Assembly: GCA_949775045.1 (NCBI GenBank)
Contig: OX459100.1
Coordinates: forward strand, 7,229,462-7,293,461
DNA from: Metridium senile
Taxonomy: Eukaryota; Cnidaria; Anthozoa; Actiniaria; Metridiidae
DNA: 64,000 nt
Direction: 5' to 3'
Shown: one piece after another, positions 43,851 through 55,811 of the stretch
Position numbering within the stretch: the stretch's first letter is position 1
How the letters are laid out: every line of letters begins with the position of its first letter
Made by a program: the position numbers and the translations under genes
Notes under the pieces: generated by a model
The model's database searches: none
Seen by the model: only the letters and a program-made list of their open reading frames with translations
What the model was told of the DNA's origin: nothing

Positions 43851-45040
43851 TTAAAACATTTTACCAATACGATGCATAACAACTCATTAAAAATGACAAT
43901 GTAATGATTGAGGACCAAAGACTCTCCTAAAAAAACAGCTTAGCCTAGGAATAATTTATTCACGCAAAGTTGTCAATAGAAAAACAAGTATCTTCAATAA
44001 AAAGTCAATAATCATAATCATAATAATATTGATGATGATGATGATAATAATGATATTTATATATCTTGTATGTGAAACATTTTACAATGAAATTGTTTCG
44101 ATTTTTTTTGTGAATAATTATAATAACAATTTCAAAAAAGCCGGTCATTCTTTGATTGATAACTGACAGTGATATTATTATTTGCCTTTTAATTAAAACA
44201 CGTAATGTATTTGCTTTTCATCGTGTTTCCATTTCACATTAGCAAACAGAATAAATATATTCTGATATCGACTACAAATCAATTACAAACTTGAATTGGG
44301 AGCTCCTCTGTTGTTAAGGTAATTGTACGTGCTTTTGTAGTCATTTATTTAGACATTTAAAACTACGTCAGTCCTTTAAAGAAAGTTGATGGCTTATGTA
44401 GTCACTTATAAAGCGCAGTTTTAACACTGATGTGAGTGATGATAAAATGCTTATCGCTGTTTAAACGAAACGACTTTTGCCGAATGTAGTCCTTCGCATG
44501 CAAAATTGCATATCCCCAGATTAAAGTTTACTTATCGAAGCTTTAATGGAACTACTTCGACACACTGATCCTTCACATATCCCTAAACTGAGCCAGTTGA
44601 CTTATATAGGTCTTTCAGTTAACTACGTTTTACAGTTTGTCCCTTCACATACAAAACTACATATCCCTAGAATACACAATATACTTTACGATGTTTTATC
44701 AATGTTTCATCATAAAACTCGAAAGAATTTGTTTCAAATCTTTAGAAAATGTATTTTAAAAACCAACTGTAATTTAATACTCATATGTTATAAGGTAATG
44801 AAGCAAATACACCTGTACGCCCTGACAAAAAAACTATTAATTCACATTCGTAATGTGTCAAGTAAAACGCGTATATTTAAGTAGCTTATTATAATTTGTT
44901 TTTAATCGTTTATTTTTGCACGTTTCAGAAATAAAAAGACACCCAACTCAGGTTTTTGCAACGCATTGTTGACAGAAAACAATAATGATAATAATAATAC
45001 TATTATACATTAAACGCTGATTTAAATGAATATTTTTTTA

Positions 45041-45520
45041 GGTAACTGGCTACTTTTGAACGCCTTTTGAACGTTCGATTCGAGCCCACGATGTGCGCGC
45101 AAAAAAAAAAAACGCTGAAAAATAATACAAGACATACAAATTTTATTTAGGAAATATACACGTTTTGAGCTTCAACAGGGCAAAACCCTAGAAATTTTGC
45201 ACGGGACTCTATACTTTCTTTATGCTTAATTGAAAGAATCTAAAAAAATTAATTTTTCTAACGTACAAAAAAATAGATTTTTGTAGGAGTTTTTGTCCGA
45301 GTTTTGAAAGTACTTCAAGGACGAAATATCACAGATCAAGGTATTGCTTTGTCTTTTATTAAAAACTATCCATGCTGTATTTTAGACTTGAATGATTCAT
45401 TAGCCGACATTTCTCACAAGCAGTGCTTGATATAGTATGAAAAAACAAATTTGTTTATGAGTTGTAATATTTTTCATATCGCTTCCGTTGGCGTAAATTT
45501 TGTTATAAAGGAAATAGGTC
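45041..45520 (+). mobile_element. Dispersed element AGGTRACTGGCTACTT, 5' part (copy 2)
   Basis: Starts AGGTAACTGGCTACTTTTGA and shares its body with 33095-33440, including TTTTGCACGGGACTCTATAC and TTTTTCATATCGCTTCCGTT. It lacks the 3' terminus. It contains a segment (about 45252-45330) missing from copy 1. Confidence 0.65.
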
Positions 45521-45807
45521 CGGTATCTCTATTCAAACAGATGGACTTTTCACAAATGTGAAACTGTTTTTCGTTGCTTTAATGGGTTTTCCCATCTTAT
45601 TTATCGAAGTTACTTAATGTTAACTCTGACGTACATGTATAGTTATAATACTAGAGGTCGAAATTATATCCACTTATGTAAGATATCAACTAGGTCTGGG
45701 CAAATCTGCTGCCAAATTATATATTTCTCCACTATTAACTCTGATTTGTACGCAGCGTTACCATGGCTCTCGAGCAACGAACATTTTGTAAGACTGATAA
45801 TAATTAT

Positions 45808-46000
45808 GCTTGTGGTGGTGGTGGTGGTGGTGATGGTGGTGGTGGTGGTTGTGGTGGTTGTGGTTGTGGTAGTGGTGATGGTGATGGTGATGGTGATGGT
45901 GATGGTGATGGTGATGGTGATGGTGATGGTGATGGTGATGGTGATGGTGATGGTGATGGTGATGGTGATGGTGATGGTGATGGTGATGGTGATGGTGTAA
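45808..46000. repeat. (GGTGAT)n hexanucleotide repeat
   Basis: GGTGGT grading into perfect GGTGAT units (about 45872-45995). The Gly-Asp, Val-Met and Thr-Ile frames are artefacts. Confidence 0.9.
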
Positions 46001-46179
46001 AAACTGCTTGTAATGATAATTAATAATGCTGAATATTCCTTAACAATATCAAATTGAAATATATACAAACCACTAAAATGTATATATATCCCAACCTCAT
46101 ACGCTGATTCAGATAACTAATATCCATCCCGTATTTAATATTTACAATTTGCAATAATAATAAATAAAATTATATAGGG

Positions 46180-46345
46180 GCGGATCCATTAATTTGTAAG
46201 GGGTGTTCCAATTGCAAATAAAGTGCTCATGTTGTGCTAAGGGGTGTCCGTTCCCGAAATGACTAAAATATAATGGGAGTAATTGCGGCTCTAGGGGGGG
46301 GGAGGGTGGGGGTAATTGCGGCTCTAGGGGGGTTGGGGGTGTCTG
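46180..46345. repeat. GGGTGT-rich sequence with a tandem GTAATTGCGGCTCTAGG duplication
   Basis: GTAATTGCGGCTCTAGGGGG occurs at 46278 and about 46311. The segment begins AGGGGCGGATCCATTAATTT, a style seen at MITE ends. 46346-46970 holds nothing recognisable. Confidence 0.5.
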
Positions 46346-46974
46346 GTGCCACTTGATATACCACGAGGCGTAAGTCCATAATCTTTTTCGACCATAAACG
46401 TTTATTGACATAGCTATATGTCATCTACTAGAAATAGTGTCTGGTGTTGCAGCCATATCGTCCAAGTATTTGAGAGCTTTATAATCAGCACTTAAATTGC
46501 CTCAAGGCGACCAATAAGAATCGAATATTCTCGTTTAGTCAGTGCCCTAATATCCATTCTCATTTGATATAAACGTGTTGAATCAGTATAGTTTATCATC
46601 GGGTATGTTAACCTATGAATAACTACTAACAAAAGCTGTTTGAGATGCCGTCACTGAGATGTTGTCGGTGGTCACTAATAACACGGTAAGGTATTTTTTA
46701 TGTAACCGTAAGGATAGTGAATAAGTTGGTACATGAGTGAGAGATTGACCATCTCTTTTTATTAGAAAAGATTAAAACCTGCAGATTCATAAACACTTTT
46801 ATCCCGTCATCGGTAAAAGCTTTAAATATGCCGTAACAAAATATATCTTAACATATATAGTACATATACATATATATTCTATAATTTAATATTGCCACAA
46901 TTTTATAAAATTCTTAGTACTTTTACTAATTTATATTACATATTGTACACGCAATTCAGCTTACTTGCTGCAAG

Positions 46975-47470
46975 GTGTTTAATTTAATAAAATCTATCTA
47001 ATCTAAATCTATATATTACGGAAAAAGAAAATAATAATAATTTGCTTATAAAGCGCTAATTCAAGTTTGTTCTAAGCGCTGTGGAAAAATAACATAAAAA
47101 TACAAAATTATAATTTTAAGTACGCCGGTTTTCAGTTCTGATTTAAAAATTGAGAAATTTTAGATGTCTCTTATAGAAGGATGTAAGGAGTCTGCAATTT
47201 TGAAGGAGGAACGCTGACCATAGGACTTGATCATGACGAATGATGTGTTCTTGAATATAGGCAGGTATGAGTTCATAAAGTGATTTGAAAGTTAATTAAA
47301 TAATTTTCAACTTTATTCGATCAGCAACAGAACCCAGTGTAAATCAATGAGGACAGTAGTGATGTGGTCATATTTCCGTTTTAAGGCGATGAGACGAGCA
47401 GAAGCATTTTGAACAGCTTGAAGCTTGTCAATGATTACAGTAGTCAGAACAGCACTTAAGGTAGTTCGGG
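46975..47470 (-). pseudogene. CR1/Rex-like LINE remnant, ORF2 C-terminus and 3' end
   Basis: On the minus strand 47440-47320 reads LQAVQNASARLIALKRKYDH then ITTVLIDLHWVLL, the conserved LQxVQNxAARLI...DHITxxLxxLHWLP block of CR1/L2-type LINEs. It then breaks up with stops, and YGQRSS follows near 47215. The AGCGCTAATTCAAG/CTAAGCGCT sequence at 47050-47085 is a typical LINE 3' end. Confidence 0.75.
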
Positions 47471-47474
47471 ATTC

Positions 47475-48385
47475 ATGGATTCCTTCGATAGAATTTTTTT
47501 AAACTTTTACCACATAAAATATGACATAGATAGAACTCAAAACTGAAATAAAAAAGGGGGGTCACCGTGTTCGTTTTAGAACTGTGAGGGGTGGTGTAAG
47601 GCACTTTTTTCCAAATCGGGGTTCCAATGCTCACTAAATTCGTTAGAAATATAATTACTACAATAACCAGCAATATCTTTACTCAAATATTACGACAGAT
47701 TCTCACAAAATAGGTATTTTACTATTGTTTTCATATCTTCTAGCCTTGAAAAAGCCAAAGATTTGGCTATTTAATGAACGATTCAAAGTATTACCAGAGT
47801 CATTTTTTTGTGGTCATGATCCTACAAAAGTTAAAATTACTATGGAATGCTTTCGAAAACGACATTAATTTTTTTTAAGATTTAAAAAGATTATCATATG
47901 AGCAATGTGAAAAGCGAAAACAAATTGGGGGTCACCGTACTAATAGGTTATAAGCGACCGAATCCATTTTTCTTGTCAAAACTGACACGGCAACGGTCCA
48001 CACAGGACTGGGTTCTAGTACTTTAAACATCTGCTGGAAACTTGTCAAATTGTCATTGTCATCTCCAGAAACCCTAAAACCTATTTTGTATTAGTTTTAG
48101 TACTAAAGACGTCAAAATTATATTTAATCTATTCATTTTTACAAAGTCGTAAATTTGTTGTTTTGAGACTAAACAGCGACCATGTCAGGTAGTGAAAATC
48201 TGAGCATGTTTCGAAAAATGTCCCATTTTACCTCCAAAGTTGCATGAAATAACATAATACTTTCTTAGGTTATAGATAAGGATTCAAATTAAGATATTAT
48301 TTAGATAAATTTTTAAAAAACGCAAATAAATGATGAAATACGAGATGCGCGAAATGGATGCGCAGTAGCAAGAGTCCGGAACTAC
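47475..48385. other. No recognisable gene
   Basis: A+T-rich sequence. GGGGTCACCGT occurs twice (47557 and 47928). No coding exon supported. Confidence 0.4.
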
Positions 48386-48394
48386 CTTAAGTGA

Positions 48395-48960
48395 GAATCA
48401 AGATAAACTCCCTGTCTCTATATGTATATCTACTGAAACGTCTTTACTAAGACGATGGTGTAGTTTATACAATCGTTAGAGAAGGTTTAATTTAATTAGC
48501 TTGTGCATAAATGAGAAATTTTGCCTTACGAAAGAACAACATATAAAGTGAAAATCAAGGCAAGGTAGACTCTCTAGATCCGGCTCTCTCTCTCTCTATC
48601 TGCTAAAACTGCTACAACTAAGAAGATCGTGTAGTCTATACAATCTTTAGAGAAGGTTTTAGCAGGTTTATAAAAGAGAGATTGAAGATCTTATCTTACG
48701 GGGGAAAAAACATATAAATGAGAATCAAGGCCAGGTAGACTCTCTCTATATCTCTCTCTATCTATATAAATGAGAATTAAGATAAAACGTCAACTAAGAA
48801 GATCGTGTAGTCTATACAATCTTTAAAAAAGGTTTTAGCAGGTTTATAAAAGAGAGATTGAAGATCTTATCTTACGGAAAAAAACCCATATAAATGAGAA
48901 TCAAGGCAAGGTAGACTCTCTAGATCTCTCTTTCTCTCTCACCAACAACAGTATATAAAC
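48395..48960. repeat. About 170-bp tandem repeat, three units
   Basis: GTGTAGTCTATACAATCTTT, AGAGATTGAAGATCTTATCT and CAAGGCAAGGTAGACTCTCT recur in order, separated by (CT)n runs. One related unit lies at 56830-57005 and a decayed one at 49305-49400. Confidence 0.8.
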
Positions 48961-48974
48961 TAAGACAATCCTGT

Positions 48975-49285
48975 AACTATTTTAGTATAAGCCAATCAGA
49001 AGCATTTCTGTCGCATCGCCAACAGTTCCAAGATGGCGTCGTTCGAGAGAGTTGTTTCCCGTGTTAACCCTCGATAAATACATTCTTAAAATAACTTTAC
49101 ATTAAAACGTTATATGTTACTTGGACAATAAATGTTCACTGCTGCTCTATCAGAGATAAAAAAAGAATAAAAACAAAACGCAAATGACTAAAAGTAACCG
49201 AAATTGTTTTTGTCTCGAGGCGCCATTTTGGAACTATTCGTTTTGACAAACAATCCTTTGCGCGCTTCGAAGCGAGATCACCTGG
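48975..49285 (-). mobile_element. Non-autonomous element AGGTGATCTCGC, copy B
   Basis: Reverse orientation of the element at 36045-36395: GCCAATCAGAAGCATTTCTG at its left, CGCTTCGAAGCGAGATCACCT at its right end. It lacks the AACCTGC terminus of copy A. Confidence 0.75.
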
Positions 49286-49693
49286 AATTATCTAAGAGAT
49301 TATCTAGTACATGAATTGCCAATCTTACCTTACAAAAGAAGAAAACAAGAACACATCAGTAAATGGGAATCATGGCAAGATAGACTCACTCTCTCTCCCC
49401 TGAGATCGGCGACTAAAAATTCAATTCAATTCAGTCTTATTCACCAGTACCGTGAGTTTCAGTATATATGTACATATGTATCTTGGCTAGATTTCACAGA
49501 TTATAAGGTACTGGCTATCTACAACAACCACAAGGGATAACCTAGATAGATAGCATATAGATATTTTACAATTTAAAGTTAGGGTTAAAAAAAATAATAT
49601 ACATTGAATAGAGCTCTTCCACTTCGGTGGAATCGAGCACTTTCATGAAGTTGACATAGATTACTGTTTTTGCATTTACGCGTAGCTCACTCA

Positions 49694-49806
49694 CAAAGAT
49701 GGCGCAGTTGGTTAGTGCGCAGCATTCTGTGCGAGAGGTCCCGATTTCGATTCCCAATAACCTCACATCCTTGTTTCGACTTCTCTCCTTTCCGTGTAGC
49801 TTTAAG

Positions 49807-49838
<32 letters not shown>

Positions 49839-49890
49839 TGGAGAGAAGGGAGTAAAATGAGCGCACCGTCGGCCTCACGTTTATCAGTAT
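49694..49890 (+). mobile_element. tRNA-derived SINE, second family
   Basis: A box GATGGCGCAGTTGGTTAGTG, then GCGAGAGGTCCCGATTTCGA with a B-box-like GATTTCGATTCC, then an unrelated body TAGCTTTAAATACCCGTAAA and CACTGATGGAGAGAAGGG. The head is tRNA-like but lacks a proper anticodon arm. A short duplication (ATCAGTATATGACTGTC) follows. Confidence 0.6.
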
Positions 49891-49935
49891 ATGACTGTCT
49901 ATCAGTATATGACTGTCACGAGTTACCGACGTTAA

Positions 49936-52140
49936 AGTGTATATGAACTCTCGCGGTTTTTTGGCGTTTTAAGAAGTTGATATATAGTTAAGTCATGAGC
50001 TGGGAAAAAAAATTGGATTTGAACATTTATTCGCGGAGAAATAGCGCTCTAAACTTTAAAATCGACCGCGCCCCTTCGGGTTGGCCGGGAATTGGGACTT
50101 TGAAGAGACTGGTCCTAGGGCATTGATGACGTAAATTCGGGACCATTTCGCAGCTTGTACAAAGGCTAGTATACGGACTTCAGTAAACTTATCATCGTTT
50201 TACTGGAGTATTTTAGACACTGTGCCAAGCAGATCCTTTCTGGGAGGTTGTTCTAATAGAGTAGAGGACAAAAGAGGCATTCGTCTGCATTAATATATTT
50301 GGGCAAAGATCGTACGCTTGCTAAAGCGAGAAGACGTAAAAGGGTCAACTTGGTTTGACAAAGACTCCTACTACTGCTACTTTAGCAGTAGTCATTTCAA
50401 CGGCTAACCCCAAAATTATTCCCTGAAATATTTGTTAGTGAATTGTAGAAACATCTGGCTCATCTAATAAGAGTTGAAGTTGGAATTGTACCCTGTTCAA
50501 GCCTAGATTTATAGGATGAAGAACCAAAACAAATGTCTAGCAGAAACAACGCATACGAATGGTAATGAAGCGTTTCAAACTATGGCAAATGTACGTGTAC
50601 CATGGCAACTGAAATAGTATAATTATAACTGAAATCTTTGCTATATTCTACTTTGAAGATATTATATATTGAAATATGATTGAACTGTTTATATAAGTTC
50701 TAAAGAAAGACGTTCTAGTGTTACGAGTCAGCATTTCGCGTACGATAATTACTAATGATCGTGGAAAAAACTAGCGAGATGCCGCCGGACAATTGCAAGT
50801 TAATCATTTAACTCAGTGATACTAACAATACTTGTTATCAAGTTCCAAAATGGATTTAAACTAGTTTTAAAATAAAGATTGATAACACTACTTGATAATG
50901 AAGTCATAGAATCATAGAGTGTTAACTTATAAAAACAATTTATGGTAACTTAACGGCCACAAATTATTATTTTGTTGTTGTTGTATTTTCATTATGAAGC
51001 ACTTTTTATGAGTTCAAAATGGCATTTTATTATAAAAATATGTTCAACTACAAATGGATAAAACGGGAATGTTATCAGGGGAAATCATTGAAAATTTGAA
51101 GCGTTGAAACGGTAGTAGTTGTAAAACATCATATTTGTTTCAAGCAGGATGTTTTGTGTGATTTTTTCACTAATTGTCTTCACTCAGTCGTTCTGTATTA
51201 AGCCGCTGGCGATCGTAATGGCCAGCTAGCGGTTTAAACATATGAATATATACGGGATGAAATCCTGGATGTAGAGTCAGATTGACTTCTATTTCATATA
51301 GCTTGCAGTACAAGTTTGTTTTGGACGGACTCGATGTAACCATCAATTTCAACACACGAAACTCCGCTTTTAAGTAGTTTTTAACGTCGAAATTATCAGT
51401 ACTTCAACGCCTAGATAAAAGTGCAAAAAGAACTCTGAGCATGATTAAAACATTTCGGGGAAACATCATATACCATCATATAACGATGTATGATAGCAAT
51501 AGATAAACGTTATCATCGGTCATCAGGAAGGCTCTTTGTACGGCAACTTTTTAGCTTCGATTGTATCGAGATTAAAGCTATTTTGAATGCTCCACGATCT
51601 TTTAATTTCTCTGTCTGCGTAGTAGCAATTTTGCTAACCAATTTTCATCGGCTAAAGGCTCACATCTGCATTGGTTTAAGGCTCAAAACTGTCACTATTT
51701 TCTCCTACGATTTCTCATACTTCTAAGTAAGAAAGTTCTCAGTCTTCGAAAGTACTTTGTAAACTTCACTTGTCTTGCTACTGTTCTTTGAATTCAAGTA
51801 TAATTTTTTATCGGTATCTGATAAAGATATTCTGATTGTCTAGTTTCAACTGATGTCAGGGATGATTCAGTCAACGTTAAATACTGCCGATTTATCGAAC
51901 TTTTCTTACTCAAAACAACAGAGAAACACTGAGTGACACTAGCTTGGTTTCCCGAATTTACGTCACAAGTTACCAGTCTCCCATTTCCCGGCCAACCCGA
52001 AGGGGCGCGGTCGATTTTAAAGTTTAGGGCGCTATTTCTCCGCGAATAAATGTTCAAATCAAAAAAATTTTTTTAGATCATGGCTGACCTATATATCAAC
52101 TTCTTAAAACGCCAAAAAACCGCGAGAGTTCATATACACT
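49936..52140. mobile_element. 2.2-kb DNA element with about 215-bp TIRs at TTAA
   Basis: Left end AGTGTATATGAACTCTCGCG, right end its complement. The inverted repeats continue to about 50150 and 51940 (GGTTGGCCGGGAA / TTTCCCGGCCAACC). TTAA borders both ends (49932-49935 and 52141-52144), consistent with TTAA-specific integration as in piggyBac or Kolobok elements. The interior (50150-51940) has only short open frames and no recognisable transposase, so it is non-autonomous or decayed. Confidence 0.8.
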
Positions 52141-52318
52141 TTAAATAAGGTTACTTTACTTTACTTACTTCACTCCCACATGGGTTAAAGCACTTTGGCA
52201 CTATGTCTCTTGTTTTTCTTCGGAAGTGTCCTTTTTTTATTGATTTATTTCATTACTAACTAACACATACACACACAAATTTTTTTTCTTCGGAAGTGCT
52301 CTATAACTGTAAAGTGTT

Positions 52319-52374
52319 CTATAACTGTACTCTGATGAGCTGTAATACAGCGAAACACGTGTCTGCAGTTTATA
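52319..52374 (+). ncRNA. Hammerhead-ribozyme-like motif, family C, canonical core
   Basis: CTGATGA (52332-52338), stem II GCTGT-AAT-ACAGC (52339-52351) with the standard G10.1-C11.1 pair, GAAA (52352-52355), stem III ACAC/GTGT (52355-52362) without a loop, C at 52363 as the predicted cleavage nucleotide. Stem I is ATAACTG (52321-52327) with CAGTTTAT (52366-52373), interrupted by an internal loop that includes a U-U at the first pair. This is the closest to the textbook core in the window. Activity untested. Confidence 0.5.
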
Positions 52375-52379
52375 CATAC

Positions 52380-53090
52380 GATCAAGACAAAAACAAAACT
52401 GATATAAAAATAAAGGGAGAGAAAGAAAAATGAATGATTACAAAAAAACACAAAAAGGATAAAAGGATCAGAGAAATTATTTTTCATATGTAGAGAGGAA
52501 ATGAAAGAAAATACGGTGATTTGATATTACTTGATATCATATCACTCAGGTTTAATTTATTCGAAGATGCATCAATTTTGCTCTAGAGCATCCAATATTG
52601 AATTTGCCAAAATTGGTTCTGGTCTTATAGGAAGGGAAAAACTGCCAGTCTGGTATTATAATTATGTGTCTTTGATTTACCGTGAGTAAAGTAATCTACA
52701 AAACGCTACTAGTCTAACCAGTTTAATTAAAATACTTGTCATCTTGTCAATCATTCCCTCAGCTATTTGTGACCGACTATGTGACAGTTATATAACCGCG
52801 GCAGAACTTTTAAATTTGGATTCAAGGATAGCTTACAGCTGCAGCTTACATCTTCCTTTTTCAAACCAACTAATGTGAGTATATTGCAATGTAGTATATT
52901 TTCTTTCTCAGTCGCTGTACTTGAAAGCACATTTTTGTAGAATTTAAAGACAAACGATAGTACATGTGTTTTGTAAAAAAGATATTCATGTTTCGAATAG
53001 ACCTCTTTCGTGAATATAGCTCTCTTGAACGTACTTCGTGGTGCAATACTTGTGTCCTCGCTGAGTGTTTGTTCGTGTGTGTGTTTTTTT
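52380..53090. other. No recognisable gene
   Basis: A+T-rich sequence. The minus-strand frame at 52870-53136 lacks motifs. Confidence 0.35.
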
Positions 53091-53094
53091 TTCC

Positions 53095-53540
53095 GATGAC
53101 ACGATAACTTACCAACGACGAAGGACTAAAGCTCAAAACGTCAGTTAAATTTACATTTTTTTACAGTGTTACAAATTTCCTTCTATAACATATCGTTTCT
53201 TTAAAACACCGACGCAGCCTATACTAGTTTACTCGCTAGTTTCCATTCAGTAAAGTTAAGCTAACATTTTTTACGGTGTTACAAATTTCATTCTATTACC
53301 TATCGTTTATATCAAACACCGACGCAGCCTACAGCCTATACTAGTTTACTCGCTAGTTTCCATTCAGTAAAGTTAAGCTAACATTTTTTACGATGTTACA
53401 AATTACATTCTAGTACCTGTCGTTTCTTTAAAACACCGACGCAGCCTATACTAGTTTACTCGCTAGTTTCCATTCAGTAAAGTTAAGTTAACATTTTTTA
53501 CGTTGTTACAAATTTCCTTCTTGTGACAGCGTCAAAAAGA
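53095..53540 (+). repeat. Penelope-tail-like array, four units
   Basis: First unit carries a decayed hammerhead-like segment (CAACGACGAAGGACTAAAGC, CAAAACGTC). Three further 105-130 bp units restart at CCATTC|AGTAAAGTTAAG (about 53247, 53367 and 53473). A fragment lies at 54018-54095. Confidence 0.8.
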
Positions 53541-54335
53541 CAATATTTTAGAACATTTAGTAACTATTATTAATTGGTTTTCAAAGATAATTTTACGTAA
53601 TCGAATGAACAGGAAATATCACTATTTCCTTTTCTATAGTTAGTTTACAAGGACGCGCAAACAAATGACGAATTTCCTTAGTTTATTAGATTAAATCTAT
53701 GAGTAATTGCCAAAGAAGTAAGTTTAGCAAACTTTGGTCAGTAAAGCCGGATGTTTTTCATATGTTTAGGCATAGAAAGAATGTACGATTTCATATAAAT
53801 ATATGTTGCAAACAAGCATTATTTAGTGTAGTCTTTAGTAGAGGACAGATAAACATCGAATGGTGCTTTAACAGGACAAAGAACTCTCTTCGAAGCCAGA
53901 TTAATGCTGTAAACTCATTCCCGTTTTAATTGATGTGTGAAATTGTGTTTTATTTTCAATAAATATTATTGTCAAAACTACTTGCAATCTGACTCATAAT
54001 TTGTGCGCCTTGCCGCCGGTTACATTCTATAACCTATCGTTTCTTTAAAACACTGACGCAGCCTATACTAGTTCACTTGCTATATAGTTTCCATTGAGTA
54101 CTGAGTCTGTTGTACTTAGATAACGTGAAGTGAAGTAAACAGTATTGCAAGCAACCTTTTAAAAAAACGAGGCATGCAAATGCAGATTTTGAAAGAAGAA
54201 GCTAAAAAAATCGCGACTAGAACAACCAATTTTACTTGGCTTTATGACTTTAATGAGTAATTTAGTAATATTTAGAATAGGTTAGGAATAAGAAAACTTG
54301 CCAAGAATCTTGCTTATTGAACATTACTTCAAAAT
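53541..54335. other. No recognisable gene
   Basis: A 76-codon frame at 53699-53929 starts ATG and ends TAA but shows no domain. A poly(A) signal-like AATAAA follows at 53959. Too little to call a gene. Confidence 0.3.
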
Positions 54336-54339
54336 GAAG

Positions 54340-54435
54340 TGATATGTGCTAAAGTATTCAATGCAGTGGTAGGGAGTGTGTGTGTATTCATGATTAAAAA
54401 CATTAGCCACTGACTGAATGAATGAATGAATGTTT
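54340..54435 (+). mobile_element. SINE family S1, 3' fragment with (GAAT)n tail
   Basis: GATATGTGCTAAAGTATTCA, GTGGTAGGGAGTGTGTGTGT, ATTAGCCACTGACTGAATGA. 54440-54560 is A+T-rich with (AT)n runs. Confidence 0.55.
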
Positions 54436-54769
54436 TTATTTTGCTCATTTTTTTACATGTATTTTACATATTTTTTCATAAACTTGTTATAGATTACATA
54501 TATATATATTATTATATAGATTACATATATATATATATTACTTTTACTTTATTTTACAAAATTGTTTTTATAATATTTTGAGCGTGAGGGCTAAATTAAC
54601 TAAAGTTTTCTAGTTAGCCCCCAGCCTTTTTTTATGTTACCATCATGAGCAGGGTTAGGTAGAACAATAAGTGGATACATATATAGAAAATACTAGATAC
54701 AGCACATAAATGCACACCATATATAAAGAAAAAAAATAAGTTTTAAGAAGAAACTATGAAGGATTTGCT

Positions 54770-55215
54770 AGGGAGATTTGGTAAAGACTCCCTGTATTTC
54801 GACGTAAAAAACTGAAATGATTTATGATCTATTTATTGCTTAGAAATTTCGAGAATAGAACAATTAACTAGATTTATCTGTGTTTAATGACTTTAATGAG
54901 TAGTATTTAGAAATACTCATTAAAGTCATAAAAAATGATTATAAGGAAGGTGCTACCAAATAAGAACCAGTTTTCCAATTAAAGCTTCCAACCGACAACT
55001 ATAGTTCCTAAATTTGTGAAACTAAGAACAATAGCATTTCATATTGCATTAACTGAGGTGTAGAAATAGAGCATACTTGTGTTTTACGACTTTAATGAGT
55101 ATTTCTAAATACTCATTAAAGTCATAAAAATCAAATATAACCGACAAAATATAAAGATCCTTTATTTGTAAAACTTAACGACAATAATTTCATATTGCAT
55201 TCTGAGGTGAAGAGC
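54770..55215. repeat. Dispersed repeat with TTTAATGAGTATTT palindromes (copy 1)
   Basis: Shares order with 63465-63890: ACTCCCTGTATTTCGACGTA, GAACAATTAACTA, ACTTTAATGAGTAGTATTTA, then a second palindrome. ATGACTTTAATGAGTA pairs with TACTCATTAAAGTCAT at 54888-54931 and again at 55087-55130. Confidence 0.7.
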
Positions 55216-55487
55216 TAGTGCATGTCAACATTTTAGGATATTGGCAATCGGTTTGTTTGCATTAAATTCAAACAGTGATATAACAATCAGACATACTGTA
55301 CTAGCAGTTTTTTGACATTGGAGTTTTACATCGCTTTTCGGCATAATTATGCGACCACCGAGTTCCAGTGCCAACATGAAAAAGGCGGTCTACGCTGCAG
55401 TTTAATCAAAAATATTTAGTTGGTACCTTTGATGTTTTGCTTTTTACCATAGTAACTATTATAGGATCGTACTTTCACGATCCAGTG

Positions 55488-55554
55488 CAACCTCGTTCCC
55501 AGGGCCCTCTCCCTTCGCTTTTGGGTTGGGGAGAAGGCCCTGGGAACGAGGTTG
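55488..55554. mobile_element. 67-bp foldback MITE with 9-bp target duplication
   Basis: Ends CAACCTCGTTCCCAGGGCCC and complement GGGCCC...GGGAACGAGGTTG, flanked by GATCCAGTG at 55479-55487 and 55555-55563. A 9-bp duplication is typical of Mutator-like transposition. Confidence 0.8.
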
Positions 55555-55811
55555 GATCCAGTGCAAAATTAAGTGAAAATGTATGTCAGTATTGTGAACT
55601 TAAATCTCCAAATCTTAAACTTGCAGCGATCTGAAATTGTGCTTATATGTAGACAATAAAATGTTAACTAATACGATCATACTTTGTTTGGATCAACCAT
55701 AGCAGTTAACAGAGGAGACAATAAGCGAAAGAAATAGGTCTGGAAAGCAATAAAATTCATTATATCGCGTGGGTAAAGTAAAAGATACATCTCTATTGCG
55801 TAAAGTACATC

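Noticed and set aside
44546..44884. 112-codon frame starting with ATG
   Set aside because: A+T-driven composition, no motif, and it lies across a diverged internal duplication.
45617..46068. Gly-Asp, Val-Met and Thr-Ile repeat proteins
   Set aside because: (GGTGAT)n repeat; all three frames open only because the repeat lacks stops.
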